A DNA stretch of 13,189 nt from Rodentolepis nana (GCA_900617975.1 UZAE01012826.1:1-13189); one strand, 5' to 3'; counted from the first letter of the stretch, positions 1 to 9,397 are shown. Made by a program: numbers and translations. The notes: generated from the sequence alone by a model not told the origin.

Positions 1-761
1 ATAATGCCTGCCATTTGAAATAAATAAATAAATAAATATTTAGTGTTTGAAGGATGATCAACAAAACACAGATGAAATAAGTAGCAAAATATCAATTTAA
101 CGAAAGGCATTTCACCACCTTCTTCATTTATCACTTCCCTCCTTCTTAAATATTTGATTTGAATTAGCATGAGTTAGATATGTAGCGGATTGCTACCTTA
201 GTAAAGCCTGACCGACTCAGAAATCTCGATGACGGATTCTCCAACATCTAGCTAGACTCCCAGAACCAGCTAAGCCATAGCCCAGCTCTAGAGGAAACAC
301 ACGTGTAGCACGGAGCACGTTTATTCAGGACGTATATTGCGGATAACGTGTACACGAACGGGGCTACTCATGATCAGGATGGGGGATTAGGTTAAACAGA
401 GGTTAATGATTGGTCACTGTTTATACGGTCGCTGCACACAGAGTTGTACGGCCGCACCTCCTAATCCTGGCGAGCAGACATGCAGGCATACGATGACGCA
501 CACAGCGATTGCGTGTCCCACAGATATCTCAATTAATTTAGCCCAAAATTGTTATTCCATATAGTGACTTAGAAATTTTTGAGACAACTGAGACCATGTA
601 TGGTTTCTTGGAAATTGAATCGTGGTGGCATCGTGTCAAAAAATACCTTCGATGTGAAAGAGTAATTCGTTGGAATTCACATATGAGAAACGCCTAACCC
701 TTAATTAAACTGCTTTGAACCTACGCAATTTTGTCAGTTATACGAGGGTGGGTGGTGATTG
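1..761. repeat. Left arm of a long perfect inverted repeat
   Basis: Every stretch of this arm that I compared is the exact reverse complement of 1851-2611, with paired coordinates summing to 2612 and no gap or mismatch from 1 to 761. After 761 the match breaks down quickly (three mismatches in the next nine bases, then none of note). The window begins inside or at the edge of the arm, so its outer end is not seen. The arm is itself composite: about 90-180 plus 523-710 align with the long repeat family seen at 5060-5260 and 6830-7060, and a solo LTR at 181-522 interrupts it. A short (AAAT)5 microsatellite lies at 18-37. A collapsed or chimeric assembly could also produce such identity. Confidence 0.95.
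181..522 (-). mobile_element. Solo LTR of a Ty3/gypsy-type retrotransposon (left copy)
   Basis: This is the reverse complement of the LTR at 2090-2431 and is identical to it. It is bounded by GATA at 177-180 and GATA at 523-526, a 4-bp target-site duplication. On the minus strand it begins TGTGGGACACG and ends GCTACA, with a TATAAA (420-425) and an AATAAA (320-325) in the order expected of an LTR. No internal gag or pol region is present, so it is a solo LTR left by recombination. The flanks joined across it align with an uninterrupted copy of the host repeat at about 6850-6900, which supports the insertion reading. It most likely belongs to the gypsy elements known from trematodes, but the family is not established here. 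Confidence 0.8.
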
Positions 762-1850
762 ATGTAATTCAAATTGTCTCTGAACTAACATAAGTTAGTT
801 ATCCCCGATAGCAAGCATTTGAAATCCATTTCTTTAAGAATTAGATTTCTTGGTATTTAGCCAGTATTAACGAAACGAATTGTTCAATAGCATTTCAAAT
901 AATTATGGCAATTTATTTGCAATGGAATTGTAAAATGTTTAATGATGTTTAAAATGGAATACTTCTATTATTGGATCATTTATTCACTTTGACTCCAGTT
1001 TATAGGTAATCTGAGAAAGTGTAATTTATAAGTTCGCGTTTTGCATTCGATAGTTTAATATACTACATTTGTATAGCGCTTTCAAGGGTAATAATTGAAA
1101 CGTAGTCTTGGACAGCGTACGACGAAGAATACCACTTGAATACCTGCTCAGAAATAAATGAAAGACTTCATATGACAAAATGTCTCCCCACAATGAAACT
1201 ATGCCTGTTTGAAGGGTGACCAAAATTTGAATTCGATGTCTAACTTGACCACTGTTTGGCTCTGAATAAGAGTTTTCTTTAGAAATGCTGTCCAAACGTT
1301 CACAATTTTGAGGCTTGAGTTCATTCGTTAGGGATTATTTGACCAAAGTTGATGACATCTATGCCGAATTCGTTCTTGTAAGAAAATTCAATATGGTGGT
1401 TTCCAGAATCATCTTTCACTTAAATTATCAAGCACCTGATTCTGGTCAGGAGTAGGCCTTCACCATATTTTAGGCCGTCTGAAAGACTGTGTTGTTGTGG
1501 CAGCGGCGTCAGTAATTTTAAAAGACATTTTGTCACTTTACACCTTCTGTACATTACATTTCTAGTCGTTTTTTAATAAAGTGTATCATGTGCTCAAAAA
1601 TTCACTACTCATTCGAGGCTCACCCGAATCGACCTTACGAAACTGTCTCGTGACTCAACGAAATGAAGGTTTATGTAAGATATCTTACATGAATATTTGC
1701 AGGGCACACTGACCAACCTCTCTTGAATATTTGCTACTTATTTCACTTAAGTAAATAAAGCGAATAAAGTTCCAGTTGTATTGATGTAGGATTAAAATGT
1801 GACAGGTAGTTGGAAGTTGACGATGGTATTTGCTCTTTCAAGAACTTCAC
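762..1850. other. Unique spacer between the inverted arms; no gene seen
   Basis: This 1,089-bp AT-rich stretch separates the two arms and is not itself palindromic. I see no protein family in it. A minus-strand open frame of 89 codons at 1026-1295 has no recognisable motif and unconvincing composition. An 18-bp perfect palindrome sits at 1673-1690, and a weak echo of the repeat motif GGTAGTTTGAAGTCAAC occurs near 1805-1822. The right end carries several AATAAA-like strings (about 1755-1770) without a gene to serve. Confidence 0.6.
1673..1690. repeat. Short perfect palindrome
   Basis: ATGTAAGATATCTTACAT reads the same on both strands over 18 bases. It lies in the spacer of the large inverted repeat but not at its centre (the centre is at 1306). 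No function can be assigned; such strings arise by chance at low frequency in kilobases of AT-rich DNA. Confidence 0.5.
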
Positions 1851-2611
1851 CAATCACCACCCACCCTCGTATAACTGACAAAATTGCGTAGGTTCAAAGC
1901 AGTTTAATTAAGGGTTAGGCGTTTCTCATATGTGAATTCCAACGAATTACTCTTTCACATCGAAGGTATTTTTTGACACGATGCCACCACGATTCAATTT
2001 CCAAGAAACCATACATGGTCTCAGTTGTCTCAAAAATTTCTAAGTCACTATATGGAATAACAATTTTGGGCTAAATTAATTGAGATATCTGTGGGACACG
2101 CAATCGCTGTGTGCGTCATCGTATGCCTGCATGTCTGCTCGCCAGGATTAGGAGGTGCGGCCGTACAACTCTGTGTGCAGCGACCGTATAAACAGTGACC
2201 AATCATTAACCTCTGTTTAACCTAATCCCCCATCCTGATCATGAGTAGCCCCGTTCGTGTACACGTTATCCGCAATATACGTCCTGAATAAACGTGCTCC
2301 GTGCTACACGTGTGTTTCCTCTAGAGCTGGGCTATGGCTTAGCTGGTTCTGGGAGTCTAGCTAGATGTTGGAGAATCCGTCATCGAGATTTCTGAGTCGG
2401 TCAGGCTTTACTAAGGTAGCAATCCGCTACATATCTAACTCATGCTAATTCAAATCAAATATTTAAGAAGGAGGGAAGTGATAAATGAAGAAGGTGGTGA
2501 AATGCCTTTCGTTAAATTGATATTTTGCTACTTATTTCATCTGTGTTTTGTTGATCATCCTTCAAACACTAAATATTTATTTATTTATTTATTTCAAATG
2601 GCAGGCATTAT
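1851..2611. repeat. Right arm of a long perfect inverted repeat
   Basis: This is the exact reverse complement of positions 1-761. It holds the same interrupted fragment of the long repeat family, here in reverse orientation, the same solo LTR (2090-2431) and the mirror (ATTT)5 microsatellite at 2575-2594. Its outer end runs directly into the head of the first direct copy of the long repeat (motif ACTTCGGGCT at 2620). Because the mirror of this junction lies to the left of the window, the real palindrome may be longer than 761 bp per arm. Confidence 0.95.
2090..2431 (+). mobile_element. Solo LTR of a Ty3/gypsy-type retrotransposon (right copy)
   Basis: The 342-bp element begins TGTGGGACACG and ends CCGCTACA, so it has the TG...CA ends of an LTR, and it is flanked by TATC at 2086-2089 and 2432-2435. 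A TATAAA at 2187-2192 and an AATAAA at 2287-2292, 100 bp apart, fit promoter and poly(A) signals bounding an R region. It is much richer in G and C than the surrounding DNA. No primer-binding site or polypurine tract adjoins it, which fits a solo LTR. A 4-bp duplication is typical of the CsRn1-like gypsy group of trematodes; placing it in that group is inference. Confidence 0.82.
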
Positions 2612-4010
2612 GATAGTTGACTTCGGGCTGCACAGAGGGGGGAGGAGGAACATCCAACTGGTAAAAAGTCGAGAGGGGGAAGAATAATGATTCACAGAAG
2701 TAAAAGAGACAGACGGACACAAAGGTAGAAAAAAGGTGAGGTGAATACTGTGGAATTATTCGAATATGAAATTCAATGGGGTCATGGTAGTTTGAAGTCC
2801 GAAGTCAACTGCCGATTTATAGACTTTTTTGCCGTATGAGTATACGTTGCCCAGGGTGCACCACGTGGAGGTAAGTCTATCGCACACCCCTCACTAAATA
2901 TTGTTTGGCAATCATTTTAAATATTTACTTCATAGTTACTATGTCAATATTTCTAAACTGTTCATTTTAAATGAATACCCAATAGCATAAACTAATTAAA
3001 TCAACTAAACGCCAAAGTGTCAAATAGGAATAATGTATTATGTTACATTTTAATTGGTTGGGCGGCTTTAAGGAAATTGGACTTGAAGGAAATGAAATAA
3101 TCGGTAGTTCAGACTGCAGTGAGCGAATAAATTGAACTTCTTCAACAAACCCGCATTCTAAATCTTGCTTCTCACTTAAATTGGCTTATACTTATTGCTA
3201 TTGCTCGCAAAGCAAATGGAAATACCCAGTTGTGTTTTAAACATCTAACTAATTGATTGGACTCATCTAATAGTTCGCCACCAAATCAAGTTCATTCTCA
3301 ATGTGGTTAAACAGATAACAAGATTTAATTAGGATAGAGACTGATTTCAAGTAGAAATGGCATCGAATTTGCGGGACCTTCGGCTATTGATGAACATTGT
3401 GCCCTATACAGAGTGCCCAAGCTTCCGTTCTGTGTCGAGCCAGCAACTTGTGCTTGCTACCCCCACTGGTGCAGCACTTTGTCTGCGTGACCATCTGCCG
3501 AATGGCCGAGGGTTATCATTGGAGATTGATGATGCCTGGTGCTATATGAAGTGGGTTTCGATGATCACACTTTGTGAATGAGTGAGATTGTTTCCGTTAC
3601 CAGTACACAGTAAGGCCATGGAGTCTGGAAATGAGTTCGTTGAATATATCTTTGTGTGATTATGACCTCCTAATGATTGAAATCAGTGGAGAGCTAGAAA
3701 CGTAGCTCTTCAAGAACAAACAAGTATTACATCGCATTTGATATTCGGGATAATAAAGTGGAAGCTTTCTCTAGAAGAGTGACATTACTTTTGATTAATA
3801 GTAGGTGGTTTAAGTCATTTCAAATGTAACATTTTCAATTTTATTTGAAGCTGAAAAATCGTATCAGTTAAAACTGCATTTTCGGATTACTGATTGCAAA
3901 AGCATTCTGTTTACTTAAACTCATAAAATAGGTTCCACAAGAATAGTTTACCATTTCCTAATATTTTTACACGTACTGTACTCGTTAAAAATTTATATCA
4001 AAAGGTAAAC
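2607..4010 (+). repeat. Long interspersed or tandem repeat, copy A
   Basis: The copy opens with TTATGATA then ACTTCGGGCT (2620-2629) and CACAGAGGGG. It continues through a purine-rich stretch, AAAGAGACAGACGGACACAAAGGTAGA, and the block TAGTTTGAAGTC near 2788, all shared with copies B and C. Similarity to C persists to about 2900 (TATGAGTATACGTT, TAAGTCTA). The middle, about 2900-3630, does not match the other copies. The tail, about 3680-4010 (GAGAGCTAGAAACGTAGCTCTTCA, ATAATAAAGTGGAAGC, ATAGTTTACCATTTC), matches B at about 5285-5550. Copy A also has a small direct duplication, GAAGTCCGAAGTC, near 2795. No coding capacity is evident. Confidence 0.75.
3351..3590 (+). other. GC-rich segment of unknown origin inside repeat copy A
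   Basis: Positions 3361-3540 are about 53% G+C, far above the AT-rich surroundings, and have no counterpart in repeat copies B or C. A 74-codon ATG-started frame spans 3357-3581 on the plus strand. I do not recognise its product, and it has no signal peptide, membrane segment or cysteine pattern. I see no tRNA-like A or B box that would make it a SINE on either strand. It could be a fragment of another mobile element or an exon-like insertion. The open frame alone is weak evidence of coding. Confidence 0.35.
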
Positions 4011-5613
4011 TTTATGATAATTATCAATAGCCCTTTAGCTGACTTCGGGCTCCACAGAAGGGAGGAACATCGGAGTCACAAAAATTTCGAGAAAGGAAAT
4101 GTAAAAGAAAATCACCCATGTAAGAGTGCAGGTGTTGTGGAAGTGTTTGAATATGACAGGGAGTCGAATCATGGTAGTTTGAAGTCAACAGCCAGTTTAT
4201 AGACTTTTACTGTATCAATGATAATTAAGACAATTTTGACAAATGCAACGAATCTTGTGTTGTAGCAAATGTAATTATTATGCTGTATTTTTACAATTTG
4301 GTTAAATTGCATATTTAATTGCCCTTGGAAGTAGGAAAAGGTTCGAACTAAATGTTGAAAACAAACATAACGGTCCACAGTGGTGAATAAGATTCCACAT
4401 ATGAGTAATTTCACGTCTTCAATAATTCAAATATTAATTTTCGTCCATTTAATTTAGGCCAATTTCACACTAATGCAGAGTAATTTTAGAGACTGTTTGT
4501 TTACTAGTGCTAGCAGATTCAATAAAGACAAAACTTCCTTTTTGAAATGATAATGAGCTAGACTATCAACCAAAATGGTCGCCTTCTGAAACACTATAGT
4601 TATCATGACAAGTTATTGCTTAAATCAAATACATTCCAATTGGACAGTTGAAATACACCCGTTCATTCGGATGTCGAACTCTCATTTTTGTAACAAAAAT
4701 TTTGGTTTAGTAGGTAGATGGAAAGGCCTTGTATTATTAATCATAATCTTGTCGATTTTTCAAAAAAATTGGACCGAATAATTTTCAGTTCCTAAGGTCA
4801 TGTTTGAAGGTAACCACTACATTCTCTACATTTAGCTCGATATTTTTGATCTTAACTTAATGAAGAAATAAAAAAGTGCATGATTATTCCATCAAATTAG
4901 AGGTTAAAACAATATCCGCATATTTCAATCCCACATTTACGCCATTCAGTAATAGTATCAATGCTTACGATTAGTTTCTTTCAAGGCTATAGACCTCGTG
5001 TGCACACTAGTTAAAGTGTTCAAAGTGTTGGTCATAAGAGACCAAAGGCATATTCTTCTTTTAGAAATTTTTTATTTAAATTAGCACGAAAGACATTTTC
5101 CATTTTAATTTGCTCAAAATTGCTATTGCATATGATGGCGTTTAAATTATTGGAAGTATGGAGACCATATACGGTTTGTTGGAAATCGTTTCGTGGCAGC
5201 TTCATGCTACTAATATGCATGCAATGTGAAAGAGTAGCTCGTTTGAGTTATCAGTTAGGAGTTGCTCAACCCATTAATTGGAAACATTGGAGAGCCAGAA
5301 ATGTAGCTCTTCATGAAAAAACAAACATTCCGTGGCGATAACTCAAATAGATAATAAAGTAGAAGCATTCTCTCGAAGAGTGATATAACTTATGGATTAA
5401 CATTGGTTGGTTTATGTCATTTAAAATGTCAAAACTCATATTATATTAGTCAAAATCGTATTTTTAAAATGTTAATTGCAAAACCGTATTTTTAAATTAT
5501 AATTATAAAATAGATTCTACAAGGATAGTTTACCATTTCATACTATTTTTACGTGCATACAATTAGAACATATTTTTATTGTATTCGTTGAATATTTGTA
5601 ATAAAATGTACAC
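4011..5613 (+). repeat. Long interspersed or tandem repeat, copy B
   Basis: This copy starts at TTTATGATAATTATC, with the head motif ACTTCGGGCT at 4042. Shared landmarks include TAGTTTGAAGTCAAC near 4175, CACTAATGCAGAGTAATTTTA near 4470, TTTAGTAGGTAGAT near 4707, ACTAGTTAAAGTGTT near 5007, GAGACCAT at 5161 and ATAGTTTACCATTTC near 5526. Spacing between heads of B and C is about 1,603 bp. Compared with A and C it has lost the block that follows TATAGACTTTT. Small open frames here (4014-4202, 5120-5341 plus; 4169-4414, 5032-5220 minus) carry no recognisable domain and are not conserved as frames in the other copies, so I treat them as chance. Confidence 0.8.
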
Positions 5614-7060
5614 TTTATGATAATTATAATTGGAGCTTTAACTAACTTCGGGCTACACAGAGGGGAGGAAAGTCTAAGTCGCAACATCTCGAGAAGAGGA
5701 GCAGAGGAGTGAAAGAGACAGACACAAAGGTAGAGAAAAGCGAAGGGTTAGCGTTGAGAAAGTGGTCGAATATGACATGGAGTGGAATCATGGTAGTTTG
5801 AAGTCAACTGCCGGTTAACCGACCTTTCGAGGCATGAGTATACATTCTCAATGATAAACCGCGTAGAATTAAGTCTAGCACGCATACTTGCTAATTAAAT
5901 ACAAATTAAGCGTAAAATTCTGACATTGCAATGAAAATTGTGATGAATCAAATGTTATTAATTTTTGGTATTAATTAAAGGTGGTAATTCTGCATTTCTT
6001 ATTGCACTTGAATGTAGGTAAAGGTGAGAACGAAATGTTGAAATCAAACTTAATGATCCACAGAGGTGAAAGAGGTTCCTCCTCAGAGTAAGTTCACGTC
6101 TTCAAAGTTTCAAATATCAATTTTTCTTCCATTTAATTGAGACCAATGTGGAGGAATTTTACACTAATGCAGAGTAATTTTAATGACTGTTTCTTAACTG
6201 GTGCAAGCAGATTGAATAGGTCCAGGATGATCTACTCAATGGGGACAAAAATGTTCTTTTCGAAATGATAATGAACTGAACTATCAACTGGGACATTTTT
6301 CGTTTGAAACACTATAACTGTCATTACAGGTTAATGTTTAAATGAACTGCATGCTAATTGGACGCATGAAATATATCCGTTCATATGGATCACGAAATCT
6401 TATTATTGTAACACAAGTTTTGGTTTAGTAGGTAGATAGAAAAGGCCTCGTATTATTGAGCCTCTTTTAACGGTTTTACAGAACGCATAATAGCTTAAGA
6501 TAAAATGTCACACTGTCAAACAGGGATCGGTTGGCGTCAAGAAATGTTCAATACCTAAGGTCGCGTTTGAATGAAACCACTACATTCTCTGCATATGTTT
6601 CGATATTTTCGATCTTTACTTAATGAGGAAATAAAAATGTGCAAGTTTCATCCATCAAATTAGAGTAGGAAAACAATGACCACACATGTTGACCACACAT
6701 TTATGATTTTCAGTAATAATATCAATGTTTACGATTTGTTTTTTTTCAAGACTGTAAACCTCGAATGCCAACTAGTTAAGGTGTTTAAAGTGTTGGTCAT
6801 TGTGAAAGTAAAGGCAAGACAGCATCTTTTTCCTCAATACCTTCCCTGTTTTGAAATATTCGATTTAAATCAACACGAATGATATTTCCCCTATTAATTT
6901 AGCTCAAAATGGCTATTGCATATGATGACATTGTAGTTATTGAAAGTATTGAGACCATTTGTGGTTTGTTGGAAAATGATTCGTGGTAGCGTCATGCTAA
7001 AAATATACCATCAACGTGAAAGAGAATTTCATATGCATTCACAGTTGAGAATTATACCCA
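5614..7060 (+). repeat. Long interspersed or tandem repeat, copy C, tail missing
   Basis: The head (TTTATGATAATTATAAT, ACTTCGGGCT at 5645) and successive landmarks follow copy B in order: TGGTAGTTTGAAGTCAAC near 5791, CACTAATGCAGAGTAATTTTA near 6162, TTTAGTAGGTAGAT near 6424, CTACATTCTCTGCATAT near 6580, AACTAGTTAAGGTGTT near 6772 and GAGACCAT at 6951. It is about 190 bp longer than B over the same interval. Similarity ends near 7060, so the last third seen in A and B is absent. The part around 6870-6890 (CACGAATGATATTTCC) is the uninterrupted counterpart of the LTR insertion site in the arms. The 68-codon frame at 6676-6882 is not supported as a gene. Confidence 0.78.
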
Positions 7061-8323
7061 CGCTTTACTTCAAGTACATTGAACTTACATACAAGTATTC
7101 CGGGATTGGGTAGACTAAAAATAGTTCACTGGTTGACGACAATTTGCATTCATGGTGGCAGTGTGCTGATTGATTTTGCCTAACATTTTGCAAGCAAAGT
7201 TGAGGAAATTGAAATATTTACGTTAAAATATTTGGAGATGAATGAGGTACAAGAGTTGATATTATTGGGAGAGGTGCTAATTTGGCAATAACGTTCTGCC
7301 ATTCTCTGATAAAATTTCAATTGAAAAGGCTCCTACTCGCTATCAAAACATTGCAAGCTGATTTCATTGTCAATTCAACTTCATAAGTCGAATCGAATTA
7401 TTAGCATCAGATTAAACTTTTGAAGCTATACAACTGAAGGAAAATCGTGCGCTTTTAAGTTACAGTTAATCAGAATGCTTTGAAACTGAATTCGAATCGT
7501 CAAAATTATAAGGCTATGATAGTCGTAATGGATTTACAATGTCATGAATCCTTTTATTTTCCAATTTTACTAACTGCAAATGTAAAATCCGTTATGCAAA
7601 TATAGACGGTTATTAATGGGAGCCCAATTAATGAGAAATGAATTCTGATAAATTCAAATAAAAATAATGATTTCTGGAATGTCACTAGAAAAAATATGAC
7701 ACCATCAATTCGCTAGAGGAGATTTTGAGAAGGGGAAAACTGAGTCAACGTCTTTGTTTTGTTTTCATGAAATCGAAATTTGAAAAGTTAACATTTTATT
7801 GTTTTTAATAATTTGCGCACTTCACAATTCGTTCTCATGAAATTATTAATCTTTCTCGAGATGAAGAATTGTAATGGTCCTAATTGGTAACTACTTTAGA
7901 CTGTGAGTCGGTGGCTTGTTCCACTGGTTGAGCAATGAATTATTGAAGTGAGATTACGGGACAACGTTTTGAATATCTATCATATGCAATCACCGCATTG
8001 AGAGTATTCGTCAAGAGGTCATGCAACAGAGGTATGCCTGAAGTTTTCAAATCATTCTTTGACTCACAATTGGTGAAATTGGAGTCCTTATCACACCATG
8101 GGCATTCAATTAGTGGGAGGTTGGCACTTATTTGAAACAATACAATTACCATGATTGGCTAACGAAATGTATTTAAATTCTCAAAATTTTACAAACGCTA
8201 TCAAATTTGACATTAAAAACTTGCTTCACTTCTATCTCGGTATGTTCAATCTGTTAGTGAATAATGAATTTCGATTATGCACCATGCACAGATTCAAAAT
8301 TTTCTCTTTATTAGATCAAGGAA
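7061..8323. other. Intergenic region upstream of the VAL gene; one odd antisense frame
   Basis: This stretch is AT-rich and I find no convincing gene in it. The exception worth recording is a 70-codon minus-strand frame at 7940-8152. It contains the tetrapeptide CPWC, an NFT glycosylation sequon and a fourth cysteine near its end, and reads more like protein than the other chance frames. It lacks a clear signal peptide and I know no family for it; a donor-like GTGAGT occurs inside it. On the plus strand a TATTTAAA lies at 8170-8177, and a pyrimidine-rich TTTCTCTTTATTAG ends at 8314, ten bases before the VAL start codon. The latter could be the acceptor of an untranslated first exon. Confidence 0.45.
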
Positions 8324-9115
8324 ATGATACGCGCATTAGTAATTGCTACATTAATAGCATGGGCTTGCTCGGAACCAGTGAGTCCAACCGACCGGACAAC
8401 GATCGAAAATGAACACAATGCGACTCGCTCTAACGTAGAGCCACCAGCATAAGATATGTCGCAAATGGTAACTTCAAGTGCATCAAACTGGCAATTGAGA
8501 TTTATATTGAACTTGCACTGCTACTGTTAATTTTATTGCAGAGTTATCACCAAGCTTACGAGACAGACGCGGAAGCATTGATCACGGAATGCAAATTGGA
8601 TGAGACAGCTGCCAATGGAAAGCATGTAAATTTTGAAGTAGTTGAAGAAATATCAACGTTTGCAAATTTAATGACAAAGTGGAAAGGCGAAAAAGACAAC
8701 TATGATTACGGAACAAATCAATGCAAACAGGTAAAAGAATGCAAACATTACAAACAGGTAGTTTTATATGCTGAATGAAATGATGAAAAATATTATTCGT
8801 ATTAGATGATTTGGGGAGCTGCGAAGAAAGTAGGATGTGCAAAGAAAACCTGCTCAGATGCACCTGATCAGTCGAAGCCCAACGAAAAATTGGCAATGCT
8901 CTGTTTGTACGATGCAGGGTGAGTGACGTCTTCCACCATTAGCCTACAAAAAAGAGTCTGTATTTACTTGAACTCTGTTCAAATATAGGCCAAAGGAAGG
9001 TGTAGATGAAAAGCCCTATACTGCAGTTGAGACAACAACATCTTCATCTACTTCGGCCTCTATTTCGGGAGTGCTCGTCATGATGGCTTTAATAATTGGA
9101 AATCACTTTCATTAA
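8324..9115 (+). CDS. Venom-allergen-like (SCP/TAPS, CAP superfamily) secreted protein gene, four exons, with an in-frame stop in exon 1
   Basis: I model exons at 8324-8467, 8542-8757, 8806-8918 and 8989-9115, with GT-AG introns of 74, 48 and 70 bp and continuous frame (phases 0, 0, 2). Exon 1 encodes a signal peptide (MIRALVIATLIAWAC) and the CAP helix motif IENEHNATRSNVEPPA, then a TAA at 8450-8452, then DMSQM in the same frame. Exon 2 gives the middle of the domain, ending in CKHYKQ; exon 3 opens MIWGAAKKVGCA, completing the family's HYxQMxW...VGC motif, and ends MLCLYDA. Exon 4 is rich in Ser/Thr and ends with a hydrophobic run, GVLVMMALII, suggesting a GPI or membrane anchor. The six mature cysteines match secreted group 1 VALs. 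The upstream HS and GENI active-site motifs are not recognisable. Family proteins act extracellularly, often binding sterols or lipids or host factors; the function here is unknown. The stop makes it a likely pseudogene or sequence error. A phase-0 donor (GTAGAG at 8435) could skip it at the cost of 11 codons. No canonical AATAAA follows. Confidence 0.85.
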
Positions 9116-9389
9116 AACTCTATTTCTTTATCATTTGTCTAAAAATTGGCATATTTGTAATCTGTTTAATATAAAATACATGAATGAAATATTTTGATTA
9201 TTTCGAAATCTACAAGCCTGTTTAATATACAAGGGTGAATTCATTTCTCTTTCCCTTCTCGGCTAAATTAACCTTCAAAAATTGACATGGTTACAGGCTC
9301 ATCTTGTAAGCATAGTGTGAGTTAATGTGTGTTGAAATACTTGATCGACATATCAGTTCACACATTGCGCAAAAGTGCACTTTGTTCAA

Positions 9390-9397
9390 TATAAAAA
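9390..9397 (+). promoter_or_regulatory. Probable TATA box of the small secreted-protein gene
   Basis: TATAAAAA lies 150 bp before the start codon at 9540 and 275 bp beyond the stop of the VAL gene. It would place a transcription start near 9420, leaving a 5' untranslated region of about 120 bases. The interval 9116-9389 shows no gene and no other obvious signal. The call rests on the consensus and position only. Confidence 0.45.

Noticed and set aside
1026..1295. 89-codon minus-strand frame in the palindrome spacer
   Set aside because: No domain, signal peptide or cysteine pattern is visible, and no splice-linked neighbours exist; an open frame of this size is expected by chance in 13 kb read in six frames.
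2442..2687. 81-codon plus-strand frame across the arm and repeat junction
   Set aside because: It spans the end of the inverted arm, a tetranucleotide microsatellite and the head of repeat copy A, so it is a product of repeat fusion rather than a gene.
4330..4360. tRNA-like GGTTCGAAC string in repeat copy B
   Set aside because: No cloverleaf can be folded around it and no A box lies at the right distance, so it is neither a tRNA nor a SINE promoter.
5120..5341. 73-codon plus-strand frame in repeat copy B
   Set aside because: The equivalent part of the arms and of copy C is not open in this frame, so there is no sign of coding selection.
8155..8412. 85-codon plus-strand frame overlapping the VAL first exon
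   Set aside because: It is in a different frame from the signal peptide and CAP motif at 8324-8467 and has no family resemblance; it is a shadow.
8582..8896. 104-codon minus-strand frame opposite VAL exons 2 and 3
   Set aside because: It lies antisense to exons that carry clear CAP motifs and crosses a well-supported intron, so it is a shadow of the real gene.
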